64,000 bases of DNA from Asterias rubens (Eukaryota > Echinodermata > Asteroidea > Forcipulatida > Asteriidae): positions 4,576,554 through 4,640,553 of the forward strand of contig NC_047070.1 in the NCBI RefSeq assembly GCF_902459465.1, read 5' to 3'. The notes beneath the pieces are model-generated. The model saw nothing but the letters and a program-made list of their open reading frames with translations. It did no database searches and was not told where the DNA came from. The translations under genes were made by a program, and so were the position numbers. Of the stretch, positions 54,621 through 64,000 are shown piece by piece; position 1 is the stretch's first letter; each line of letters starts with the position of its first letter.

Positions 54621-56897
54621 ATGGCTGCTGGCACTGACGTGCGTTCCCTTGATCAAGCGTTCGCGACTGTTTCCGAAAAATTAAGTCTCAGAGAAGGACT
54701 GAAAAGCCAGCAATCTGCAGCTCTCAAACAGCTAGTTGAAGGTCACGACCTTTTTATTAATTTACCAACGGGGTTTGGAAAAAGTGTTATTTTTCAAGCG
54801 GCGCCGATAGTTTTAGACTTTGTTAGAAGTGTCGACCATGCTGAAACTGAAAGTGAAGGGGATCTCCATGAAGATGCCGAGAAATATTTAGTTATTGTTG
54901 TCCTTCCGTTGAAAGCCCTCGTTATTGAACAGCTGGAAAGAGTTCGCAAAATAGGTCTCCAAGCTGCAGACATTACATCTGGGGTGACGGATAGTGTCCT
55001 GGAGAATATCAGCAAGTTGTCCATTATTTTTTCAAGTCCAGAGACGCTGTGCGGACATCGAGGCAAAGAACTCCTCCAAGCAGTGAGGGGAAGGTGCTCG
55101 GCTTTGTTCATTGACGAAAGCCATTGTGTGACTAAATGGTAAGCATTTTATGTGTACAGTATGGACTTGGTTATTTACTTTGTATTTATGTATTGTACAC
55201 ATTACAAATTACAAATCAGTTTATATTTTATGGCCGATTTTTTGTTCATATCAATATAAACAATAACTAAAAAGTAAACATTTCAACATATCTTTATTAA
55301 GAAATCATACTCATATTAGACCTAGGCCCAGTAACTGGGGCCCTGTTTGTTCTCCTTAGTAGGGGCAATAATGTGACCAAACGTTAGGACTGGACAGTTA
55401 CAACAATTATCTGAAAACCATACATCCAAATTGAAAGTGTTGATCGTATGAATTCTTGATCTATATTCTCTATGTTGTAGTAGGGAATATATGATATTTT
55501 GAAGAGGATACATTAATCAGACATATTAGACATTAAAACAAAATATTAAGGACTTGTTACTTGGTAAGTAAAAATCTGTTTCCTTTTGCTTACTTCTTCT
55601 CATTTACAGGGGTCACTCATCTGGACAGAGTAGTGCATTCAGAAAGTGCTATAGCCAGCTTGGAGAGCTACGCTCCTTGCTGAAATTGTCTACATCAGTT
55701 GTAGCATTAACTGCCACAGCAACAAAGAAGGCAAGAAAGACAATTGTTGATAGTCTATCCATGCGTAACTATGTTCTCATTGAGGAGAGTCCAGAGCGAA
55801 CAAACATCAAGTATGCTGTCGAAAAAACTTCAACAAAGAACTTTGAGGGTCTGTTTGAGTGGCTAAGTGAAGACATCAAGGAAAACGGAAGTGCAACAAA
55901 CAGGGTAATTGTGTATTGCCAATCAAGAAAATTGGTTAGTGAACTCTATACAATATTTAGGTCCCTCCTTCCCCTGCAGTACCACAGATATTTCAACATG
56001 TACCACACCAACACTGAGGATGATGTACAGCGAATAATTATTGACAGTTTTGGCAAAGAGGATGGAGAGGTTAGGGTACTTTTTGCGACCATTGCCTTTG
56101 GGATGGGGATTGACGTCAAAGGTGTGCACACAATTATAATGCTTGGGCACCCAGCAGATTTAGATGACTTCATGCAACTGAGTGGTAGAGCAGGACGAGA
56201 CGGTATGCAAAGTGTAGCCATCCTTATTGGATATCCGGGTGCAGGATCGTGTGTTAAGACAACTGATGAAATGAAGGAATTCATGCAGGGTGTTACCTGC
56301 CGACGCAGCATTGTCAGGGACAGTTTCCCCAACCCTCATACAGATTCAGAGGACATTTTGAAACACAATTGCTGTGATGTATGTGCACATGCATGTCTTT
56401 GTGAGGGAGACATCTGTTCAGTCGACCCATCTTTTCCTGAACAACAGATTCACAGTATAGTGACCCATGGACCTTCGTTAGTTGAACTCCAGTCTGTTTC
56501 TGTACCTGATGGTGAGCTCGAAATACTCACCGATGAACTGAATGATTACAGGGAGACTCTGTTAGTTGGTGTAAGTCGCCATTTGTATACTGGGGGGGAC
56601 ATGGCATGTGGGTTATCGGCTAGTACTGTTAAAAATATTATTTCACAATGTAACTTACTTTTCACCTTTGATCAGTTTTGTGAAAGGTATCCTTTTTCAA
56701 CTAAGGCAATTGCTTTGACAGTATGGGACATCCTCCAAAGAACTTTGAGTCGACAAGGTGATGTGTCATTGAGTACTCAACATTTATCTGATGATACACT
56801 GCTTCATGATTCAGAAGATGAAGATGACTTGATAAGTGGTGAATATGCAGAGATAGATTTAAATGGGTACAGTAGTGACAGTAACTTAATTACATGA
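54621..56897 (+). CDS. RecQ-like superfamily 2 DNA helicase, two exons
   Basis: Exons 54621-55138 and 55610-56897 join in frame across a GTAAGC/ACAG intron to 601 codons. ATP-dependent 3'-5' DNA unwinding is expected. Motifs: Walker A LPTGFGKS (GFGKS 51-55), VLPLKAL (Ia), DESH at 165-168 followed by CVTKWGHS, the RecQ-type trailer of motif II, ALTATATKKA (III, about 205-213), VIVYCQSRK (IV, 272-280), FGMGIDVKGVHTI (V, 336-348) and MQLSGRAGRDGM (VI, 361-372). A Cys cluster HNCCDVCAHACLC follows, as in a zinc-binding subdomain. No classical RQC winged helix or HRDC domain is evident, and the C-terminus is acidic. I chose ATG 54621 (MAAGTDVRSLD); an upstream in-frame ATG at 54588 would add 11 hydrophobic residues. 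It differs from the conserved cellular RecQ genes (BLM, WRN, RECQ1/4/5) and looks like an expanded or element-associated lineage. It converges with the DUF6589-like gene. Confidence 0.88.
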
Positions 56898-56966
56898 AGG
56901 TCATTTTACCAGGTTTTGACATGCATGTAAATCAGTGTGTAACAAGTGTTATAAATGTTTGCCCTT
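56898..56966. other. 3' flank of the RecQ-like gene
   Basis: A short unique stretch before the family D MITE. No polyadenylation hexamer is evident before the repeat. Confidence 0.3.
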
Positions 56967-57308
56967 AAAGGGTGTACATACTTTTTGTAGGACAAAAAAC
57001 ACAATGTCCACAGATTTACACTAAACTTACACGGTTTGAAGATAATGGTAGTAGAAAGCTTCCCTGAAAATATTACGTGCTGAGGTGCTGTAGTTTTTTG
57101 GAAATGAGTAAAACAATGTCATGAGACGAAAATTATTTTAAGCATTTACAAACGTATTTTCATGACATTGTTTTACTCATTTCTCAAAAACTACAGCACC
57201 TCAGTAATTAATATTTGAAGGGAAGCTTTCCACTATCATTATCTTCAAACCCTGTAAGTTTAATGTAAATCTATGGACATTTTGAAAAAGTACCCAAATA
57301 CTTTAAGT
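56967..57308. repeat. Palindromic MITE, family D
   Basis: Same arms as 25273-25562: ACTTACACGGTTTGAAGATA, AGAAAGCTTCCCTGAAAATA, AAAACAATGTCATGAGA and the inverse set CATGACATTGTTTTACTCAT, GGGAAGCTTTCCACTATCAT, ATCTTCAAACCCTGTAAGTT. Ends GTACCCAAATACTTTAAG. Confidence 0.75.
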
Positions 57309-57367
57309 CAAGTCATCTTCGTCTTTTGAATCATGAAGCAGTGTATCATCAGATAAATGTTGAGTAC

Positions 57368-57509
57368 TTAAAGGGCAGTGGATACTATTGGTAGTTAATT
57401 ACTCAAAATAGTTATAAGCATAAAACATTTCTTGGTGATGAGTAATGGGAGAGGTTGATGGTATAAAACATTGTGAGAAACGGCTCCCCCTGAAGTGCCA
57501 TAGTTTTCA
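57368..57509 (-). repeat. MITE family A, left piece of a split copy
   Basis: Reads as the reverse complement of the family A right half: GGCAGTGGATACTATTGGTA, AGTTAATTACTCAAAATAGT, GAGAAACGGCTCCCCCTGAA. It stops at TAGTTTTCA where the TIR transposon begins. The matching remainder is at 59292-59546. Confidence 0.75.
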
Positions 57510-59291
57510 CGGCCGTCACATGGCAAAACAATGCAACTCGAAAATGAGCATTTTAAGAAAAAGTGCTTCAAAGATTCATCGTCTGCCATTTTTTAATGCA
57601 TTTCTCTATTCAACTCAAACTGTTACAGAATATTTGTGAGTTGTTGACATATCAGCCAGAAAAAAATCGTTTAAAAAGAACAAATGGTGTTGTTGTTATT
57701 AATATTTAAGCGAAGTTACATTGTTTTACCAAACAAATTGTCTAATTTGCCACTTTTGTTATTTCATTGACAATAATGCAAGTTATGTTACTAATATTAA
57801 ATAATGTATTTTTATGGCAAAACAATGCATCAAACATTAATTAAAAAATCATTAGTAATGTTCTTCCCGAAATTTCATGGCAAAACAAAGTATCTTATCT
57901 TACTTCCCATAAATTGTCCGCTTTCCCAAAATATTTCCTACCAAAACAATGTAAACGATTTTAAAGGTTTGACACAAACGTCAATTTATGGCAGAACAAC
58001 GTATCTAATTGTACGATCCTATTAAACTGTGTAAAACAATTTTTTTTAAGCAATCGAATCACAAGTATTTATCAACCAAAAACGTTGATTGTCAAAATTT
58101 GAATATCCCTTTTAGAAAGAAACATGCGGCGAAGAAGTAATTTTCGATTGATTCAAATTTAATTTTTGTTTATTATGACTTTACAAATTTGGTCAACATT
58201 ATTCACATTTATGAACTTTATCGAACAACAACACATCAATAAATACAACTCAACTTACAATTTATTATGTAAGTATGAAAACATCACTAAGGCAGTTTTG
58301 ATCTCAAATTTCTAATTATTTTGATTAGTGTAGTGAACTTGCACCATACAAAACAGTAAACTTACACCATACAAAACAGTAAACTTACACCATACAAAAC
58401 AGTAAACTTACACCTACAAAACAGTAAACTTACACCTACAAAAAATGTGTACATGTACATTTTGTAGATGTATGGCAATTCACAGCTTGAGTTAATGACA
58501 TTACAATTCATAACATTAGTGACTGGGTTCGAAGGATGCCTATGTCTAGTACAGCATGAGCAGTTCATGCAAATTAAAACTTACTGTTTTTGTAATGGTT
58601 TCTATTTTCTCATTCATTCTCATTCATTTTAGTTGAACTAAAAGGCTACATGTTGTTGCATAGCATGCTGTTAGATGGTCTAGATCTAGCCATGAGATCA
58701 TACTGTCATGCACATACCACCATATCTGGCAAAACAAAACACTGCTTCACATGTATTACATTGTACGAGTCCTTTACACATTAAAATATAGGGAGTAATG
58801 AAGCATCTTGTAGATACATTGTTTTGCCATGTAAAAAGTCTAACATAGAATGAAACATTTCTGAATTTCTTTGTTGGCAAAAACGGTGTATCATACAGAT
58901 AAGGCGTTCTGCCATGTGAACACTACCGTAGTGGTAAAAATTTACTAAACCCAAAACACTACATCATAATGAAAGCCTCTTCTAACAGATAAACACTGAC
59001 GTGCTGAACACATAGCTACAGTCAAGCAGAAGACTGCTTCTTATAAATGGACCGTTTTGCCATAAAATAAAGTGCAGAACAAAGTATCTAAGTCAACATA
59101 ATGCGTTTTGCCATACCAAAACACACAAAAAGGCAAAAAGACCACAATTTGTATAGTTGTATCTTGATAATGGAGCCACGTGCGAAAACGAGACCGGGCT
59201 ATATGAAAAGAGCGCCCCCAACTTACCCAGACAACTGTTTTTCTCAAAAACACCACAAAATTAGTTGCACTGTTTTGCCATATGACGGCCG
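57510..59291. mobile_element. 1.78-kb non-autonomous TIR transposon nested in a MITE
   Basis: Both ends read CGGCCGTCA(C/T)ATGGCAAAA followed by CA(A/G)TGCAACT in inverted orientation: a 29-bp TIR with two mismatches. TTCA flanks both sides (57506-57509 and 59292-59295) as a 4-bp target duplication within the split family A MITE. The core ATGGCAAAACAATG recurs inside each end: in the left part at about 57814, 57879, 57938 and 57988, and inverted in the right part at about 58819, 58908, 59050 and 59104. A 23-bp minisatellite (AAACTTACACCATACAAAAC) lies at 58329-58441. No transposase ORF is present. I do not assign a superfamily. Confidence 0.8.
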
Positions 59292-59546
59292 TTCAATAAA
59301 GGAGTAATTTTCCACGAATTTGATTTCAAGACTTCAGATTTAGAACTTGAGGTCTAGGATTCAACCATCTAAAGACACAATTTCGTGTGACAAGGGTGTT
59401 TGTTTCTTTCATACTTTTCTCGCAACTTCGACAACCAATTGAGCGGAAATTTTCACAGGTTGGTTATTTTATGCATACAATGAGATACACCAAGTGAGAA
59501 GACTGGTCTTTGACAATTACCAATACATAGTGTCCAGAGTCTTTAA
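59292..59546 (-). repeat. MITE family A, right piece of the split copy
   Basis: Continues the family A sequence interrupted at 57509: GGAGTAATTTTCCACGAATT, TTGAACCTCAAG-type palindrome remnant (GAACTTGAGGTCT), TTTCACAGGTTGGTTATTTT and TTTGACAATTACCAATACAT..TGTCCAGAG. Confidence 0.75.
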
Positions 59547-59788
59547 AAACGTTCTTATATTTGACTAAATGTGTAACATTCCCCTATGAGTGTGAACGTT
59601 TGTTTTTAAATTACAAAAGTATGATCAAGATACATGGATACAGTGTCCTTGTTACATCCATTATTTATTTTTCAGCCTTTTTTAACACTCAAATGTAAGC
59701 TTATAACATCAAGATGATTAAAGAATGAAAATATTGTTACAAACTAATCCAAAAAACACTACTTGAATATTGTGCTGTTGTTGTTATC
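59547..59788 (-). other. 3' UTR of the DUF6589-like gene
   Basis: On the minus strand AATAAA lies at 59664-59669, about 120 bases after the stop codon, a reasonable polyadenylation signal. The family A MITE starts downstream of it. Confidence 0.45.
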
Positions 59789-62700
59789 TTAAGTGTTCTT
59801 TGCAATCTGTTTCAGGGAAGATCTTATCCAGTTGTGGAGATCAGGTTCACTCAGTGTAGAGAGAACAGAATATGGAAAATCTGGAAAATGAAAGTGCCTC
59901 CTTCCTGGCTGAATGTCGAATATACGATCCTTATGAAGCTCTAAAGCTAGTGCCACTTGATCTTTGTTATTCTGTTTTTTGTGGGTTCCCGATGGCTTCC
60001 TAGATAGTTGACTGTTAACTCTTGTTAACATGGTGTCAACTACCTGAGCAGAATGGCTGATCCTGTCGATACTCTGGCTTGTAATTTTACCCCGAAGCCC
60101 CCCACAGTTTTCCTTAAATACACGGTTCTGATGTTCCAGTTCTCTGTCCACCTCAATATTGTGATACGGTTTACCTGTCCTGTTGACAAACCGATTCCAT
60201 GTTAACTCGTATGCGAGGCGAGGTGTTAGGAAACACTTTACTTGCGACAAGAGCCGAAGTACTTGGAAGCTGTATTTTGGTTTTTGGGCTGCCTTAAAAT
60301 GGATAAGAAGGAACTTAAATAGAAGTATAATTCTATCTCCATCTCCCATCTTGCGAGCATCGGTGAAGTCGTATGCGATCATACCCAACTTAATAGCTGT
60401 TCTGGTGTAGTTAAACATGGCATCCTTTTCTGGTCCGAGGGAAGACTTGTCTTTAGGTTGGCTGACTTGAACACCTGGATGCTTTGTCCGCATGTGATTT
60501 TTCAGCCCTTTCCTTGTGATATATTTCTTCTTACACTGTGGACAGGACATCACAGTTGAATCCTGGGATAGTTCATTATCACTTGGAATAATGTAGCGGT
60601 CTACAATTTCTTCCAACACACGATGAACATATTCTCTCCTGTCTTGATGTATGGCATAATTGAACTCATTTTTGGAAGGCTCATCAGATAGAGATTCCAG
60701 ACCAAAAAAGGTCATTGCAGCTGCAATGACCAAGGCGACTGTGAATTGGGTGATGAGGTCAGATGCTGCGTTGAAATTTTTCATTGGGTCGCTTGTGACG
60801 TTTCTCGCTTCCAAAAAACTTCGTGCCGAGTATAGTGTACCTTTATCACCACTTGAAGATGGGTCATACAGGTAATGCCATATCACCTTCAAATAAAGGA
60901 CAAGAAAAATACAGAATTTGCAATTAACAGTGTAATGTAAACAAAAACAAATCACATGTTGTGGTTTCTTCTATTCAAATCAGAGTAATCAATGTGTGCC
61001 TGAACATACAGTTTCATTTCTGTTTGTTCCAGAATCTGACTTTTCCAGTGTGTTTACTCTACCAGGCAAAGTCTGCCTCGATTGACGCCACGAACAGCGC
61101 CCTCTCGGGTCGGGGTCTACTCTTAAATTTGTAAATAACATAAGAACTGATTTTTTAAAACCTTAGTTAACTGTTTATTCACATTCCACTCATCAAAACA
61201 CATATATTAGTGACAAAAGCTTTATTTTGAAAAAATACCACTTCCAGGTGACTTTAATCTTTTTTTCTTCCATACTTGTTGATGGCAAGACTGAATACTG
61301 AAACACCCATTTTTTAAAATAATGAGTAAGGACTGTACTCGTTTCAAAATGGGATGATGTATCTTGGCTGTGATGTTTATTTACAAACACGATTTATCAT
61401 GTTGTAAACTTACTACAGCAGTTTATGAAAGCCAGGATATATGGTTGACATTGGAAAGCACATTCGTGGCAGTCATCTAGTGGGGAACTTCATAAAATAC
61501 CGATTCTTTGGATGGAACAAAGGTTTTATCAATTCCAAAATCTACATCTTCCACCAACCAAGCTAAATTTAATAAATTTCTGAAAAGCAATGTGCACAGT
61601 TCCTGAACAAAATCAAAGAATAATGCCAGAATCGTTATGTACCTGGTAGAAATTGCCCAACACATGAAAATCAGCAATCACAGGAACAAGGCCCTCAAGT
61701 CGATCACTGGATGTAGTAGAGTTAATTTGGTCTCGCCTGCAGGAACTCTCCCTTTCACATGTGAGAAGATCTCCTGAACTGATGATGGGTGTTACCTGAT
61801 CACTTTTATGTCCCGGGACATATTTGTGCAGGTGGTGCATGATGTTGTATATGCCGTCTGTCTTGTTCTCATCCTCCATCAATACTCCAAGATTAACCTA
61901 TGTACACACAAAATCAAATAAATTAGCTGTGCAGATCCCAACATATTTTGTTTATTTTGACAGTTTGCACTTTGGGGTTTCAAATCTTATTGCTATTGCC
62001 AACACTGAAACTTCTGCAATGATTAGGCCTATGGCCAATTTGTTCGGATAACATTAAATATTTAAATGGACCCCCCATCCGCAGTGGTCTGTCCTTTTTG
62101 GACTTAAGGCAAACAGATTTGTCCTCATGGATAAAGTAAAGGAAATGTTGTCTGAGCAATATCTCGAGAAGTATACTTGTCATATCAACTCAAAACTTTG
62201 TTTGTGGATTGTTCTGTTTCTGGATTGGTCTTGGGATCACTATGACTTCAACAAAAGAATGCTTTCCCACCATACTATTATCCCTCTGCCTTTCTCACCT
62301 ATCCTCCCCCACTCATCTTTCCCAGCCTTCTATCCAACCCCCCAAAAAAGACACTGTTCTAATGTCCAGAAACGGATTGGCTTGCGGGGCATTTGTGTAT
62401 CCGAACACGATTTTTCTTGTTTTTGGGGTTTTTTTTTTGAGGGGCATTCAATTCTCCTGTTTTTAAAATTCTAAAGAGTACATTACGTAATTTATACTTA
62501 CGATTTTAGATTTCTGCTGCAGTTCTGCCATGTGTTTGTGATGAATTGGACTGGTGATATGTGCTTTAATCCAGTTCAGTGCTGGAATGTTCTCGCAAAT
62601 GATGTTACCGACATGTGTGATACAATTTTGCTTCAATTTAATGTTGTCTGACACAGTTGGGAGAAACTCTGAAACATCAATTTTATCTACAGTTGTTATG

Positions 62701-63626
62701 TGGTCATTATTTGGCAGGTGATGTGCTTTGACTCTGTTTTGGATGGCAATCATCTGGACCATGTGATGATCTGTACCATGTTGTTTTCTTGATGTGTAGC
62801 GGGGATGGACAATTACATCTACATTGTCCATGACAAGTTGATAACCCATGTCAGACCTGCTTTTATTGAATTCTTCAACTAGTTCTTTACTGCCACTGTC
62901 TTGTAGTTGTCGTTCGTTACATTCAGCCTCGGAAGTTTCCTTAGCCCACTGTTTTACATCCTTGTCGAAATCAACTCCAAAATCTAGCTGCCGTCGCATC
63001 ACTGTTTTATAATTTGTGCTGATGTTCCGATTTTGAAGATGATGGAAGGCAGACAACTTTGCACCACTTTTTTTGAGAACAAGTGATGTCAACACTTGAT
63101 GTGCATTCATCGTTTGTGACCTACAGTTAAGGAGAATGCCAGCAGCTGTTGTCACACCTGGGATGAGTGTTTTTTTAGTTTTCTTAACATTTCGTTTTAT
63201 GTTAGTGTTTTCTGCAACAGCATGAAGAGTTGATGCCAGCAATGGTGCTTTCAGTTGCAGTTCAAGGTCTTGTTGGGTAAAGTTGAAATTATTGAGGTCT
63301 TCAATGGTGGATTCACGGAAAAGAGAGTGGTTATCTGGATCACAAAGGTTATCAGCTTCTTCAACAACAGATTGAATAAAACTGGCTGTGATGTAATCTT
63401 TGGCTTCCTTCATAGATATGACATGCTGTATTGCTCTGTGGTGATCACCTGCACATAATGCAGCAGCAACTTGTATCCATGGGCCAGACAGCTGTCTTTT
63501 CTGTGCATGATTTACATACTGTATTACTACCTGTAGATGATTCAAGAGAGAACAACATTTAAGTAAATAATCTAGTTGTCCAACTGTTTCAAAATTTGGC
63601 TTAGGATCTTGTTGTTGTTGTAATGC
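59789..63626 (-). CDS. DUF6589-like protein with a C2H2 finger, 5' incomplete
   Basis: Three minus-strand exons, 63626-62502, 61897-61643 and 60886-59789, all phase 0 with GT/AG borders (donors GTAAGT and GTACAT; acceptors ATAATAG, TACATAG, TTTGAAG), give 825 codons and stop at 59789. The first exon opens at an acceptor with no ATG before it, so the start lies upstream, probably outside the window. The middle and start of the last exon read SSDRLEGLVPVIADFHVLGN..VIWHYLYDPSSSGDKGTLYS, the pattern I recall for the DUF6589 family of fungi and marine invertebrates; its function is not established. The last exon continues NFNAASDLITQFTVALVIAA, then a C2H2 finger CPQCKKKYITRKGLKNHMRT..H (C-x2-C-x12-H-x4-H) near residues 575-596. 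The first exon is helical and polar. It converges with the RecQ-like gene. The DUF6589 name is from memory; the zinc finger and splicing are directly visible. Confidence 0.8.
60887..61642 (-). other. Intron 2 of the DUF6589-like gene, with an inserted repeat
   Basis: Contains at 61055-61255 an inverted copy of the repeat at 14860-15060 (shared GGCAAAGTCTGCCTCGATTG, AGGGCGCTGTTCGTG in reverse, and CCACTTCCAGGTGACTTTAA). An ORF at 61477-61677 partly reads the intron. Joining exon 61643 to 60886 keeps the family motif intact, so I treat this stretch as intron. Confidence 0.55.
61898..62501 (-). other. Intron 1 (as numbered here) of the DUF6589-like gene
   Basis: 604 bases between the donor at 62501 and the acceptor at 61898. 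C/T-rich stretch on the plus strand at 62280-62345. The plus-strand ORFs crossing it have no support. Confidence 0.45.
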
Positions 63627-64000
63627 CTATTATATTTGAAAACAATTATCTGGGTGACATTAGGCCCTAATAAAAGACCTACCTCATCCACTGTCTACTA
63701 GGAAATAACAATGCCAATGTTGGTTTTATTTTGCTGATTATGCTGATAGCATCCACACCATATCCCATGCCCCATGTAATAAACAGTGATACAAACAATG
63801 TAAAATGTTTATTGATAAGGAAAGGTACAGAGAGTATTGAGTGTTCCCTTGTGCTAAAGTAATCTACAGGTCTGACTCACTCATAACCATTCTACCAATA
63901 ATTATGCTATATGGGGGTTCACTGCTTCTAGAAAGAAGTCCTAAGAAATTAACTAAAGAGTTTATTGGACCCATGGTACAACCATGGTTTAGATTTTTGT
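63627..64000. other. Upstream flank or intron of the DUF6589-like gene
   Basis: No coding exon could be placed on the minus strand. A donor-like GATGAG/GTAGGT lies at about 63695 but has no convincing exon before it. The window ends here. Confidence 0.3.

Noticed and set aside
61477..61677. Extra exon of the DUF6589-like gene with hydrophobic sequence (FDFVQELCTLLFRNLL)
   Set aside because: Joining 61643 directly to 60886 keeps frame and restores the family motif VIWHYLY; this segment lies in that intron, though alternative splicing cannot be excluded.

Overview
The window is animal nuclear DNA: AT-rich, with spliced genes using GT/AG introns, tRNA-derived SINEs, LINE remnants, an LTR retrotransposon, many palindromic MITEs and long satellites. 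The frequent TACATGTAC motif and two abundant interspersed repeats (the one reading ACTATTGGTAATTGTCAAAG and the one reading GGTAAACAGTATTGTCCAAA) are ones I associate with sea star genomes, Asterias-like; this is recognition from memory, not a search.

Layout. 1-12.0 kb: a minus-strand gene of unknown identity. It has a 5' exon at 11886-12020, small exons at 6530-6597 and 5274-5490, and a large terminal exon ending at 747; its introns hold several MITEs and a broken LINE 3' end (7461-8043). 14.5-23.9 kb: a complete ten-exon plus-strand gene for NSMCE4A (Nse4), the kleisin of the SMC5/6 complex. All exons join in frame to 362 codons, and the introns carry MITEs, two SINEs and two related minisatellites. 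24-34.3 kb: mostly repeats (several foldback MITE families, SINE pieces), with two candidate coding exons of an unidentified plus-strand gene. 34315-42216: a young, nearly intact Ty3/gypsy-type LTR retrotransposon with 614-bp LTRs that seem to differ at one base, GAAG target duplications, gag, pol, and an extra downstream ORF with all SGNH-hydrolase signature blocks. 42.5-48.3 kb: about 480 copies of a 12-bp minisatellite, open over long distances in many frames. 48.3-54.3 kb: a hierarchical satellite with a 29-bp monomer nested in fourteen larger units whose edges look like splice sites. 54.6-63.6 kb: a two-exon RecQ-like helicase gene (601 aa) on the plus strand facing a three-exon minus-strand gene whose protein I recognise as DUF6589-like with a C2H2 finger. 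Between them lies a 1.78-kb TIR transposon with inverted subterminal repeats, nested inside a MITE.

The ordinary cellular gene is NSMCE4A. The points most worth follow-up are the SGNH-hydrolase ORF in the env position of a gypsy element, the RecQ-like/DUF6589 pair as a possible uncharacterised mobile or selfish module, and the TIR element between them. Exon boundaries were read by eye from splice consensus and frame continuity; family names come from motif recognition without database searches.
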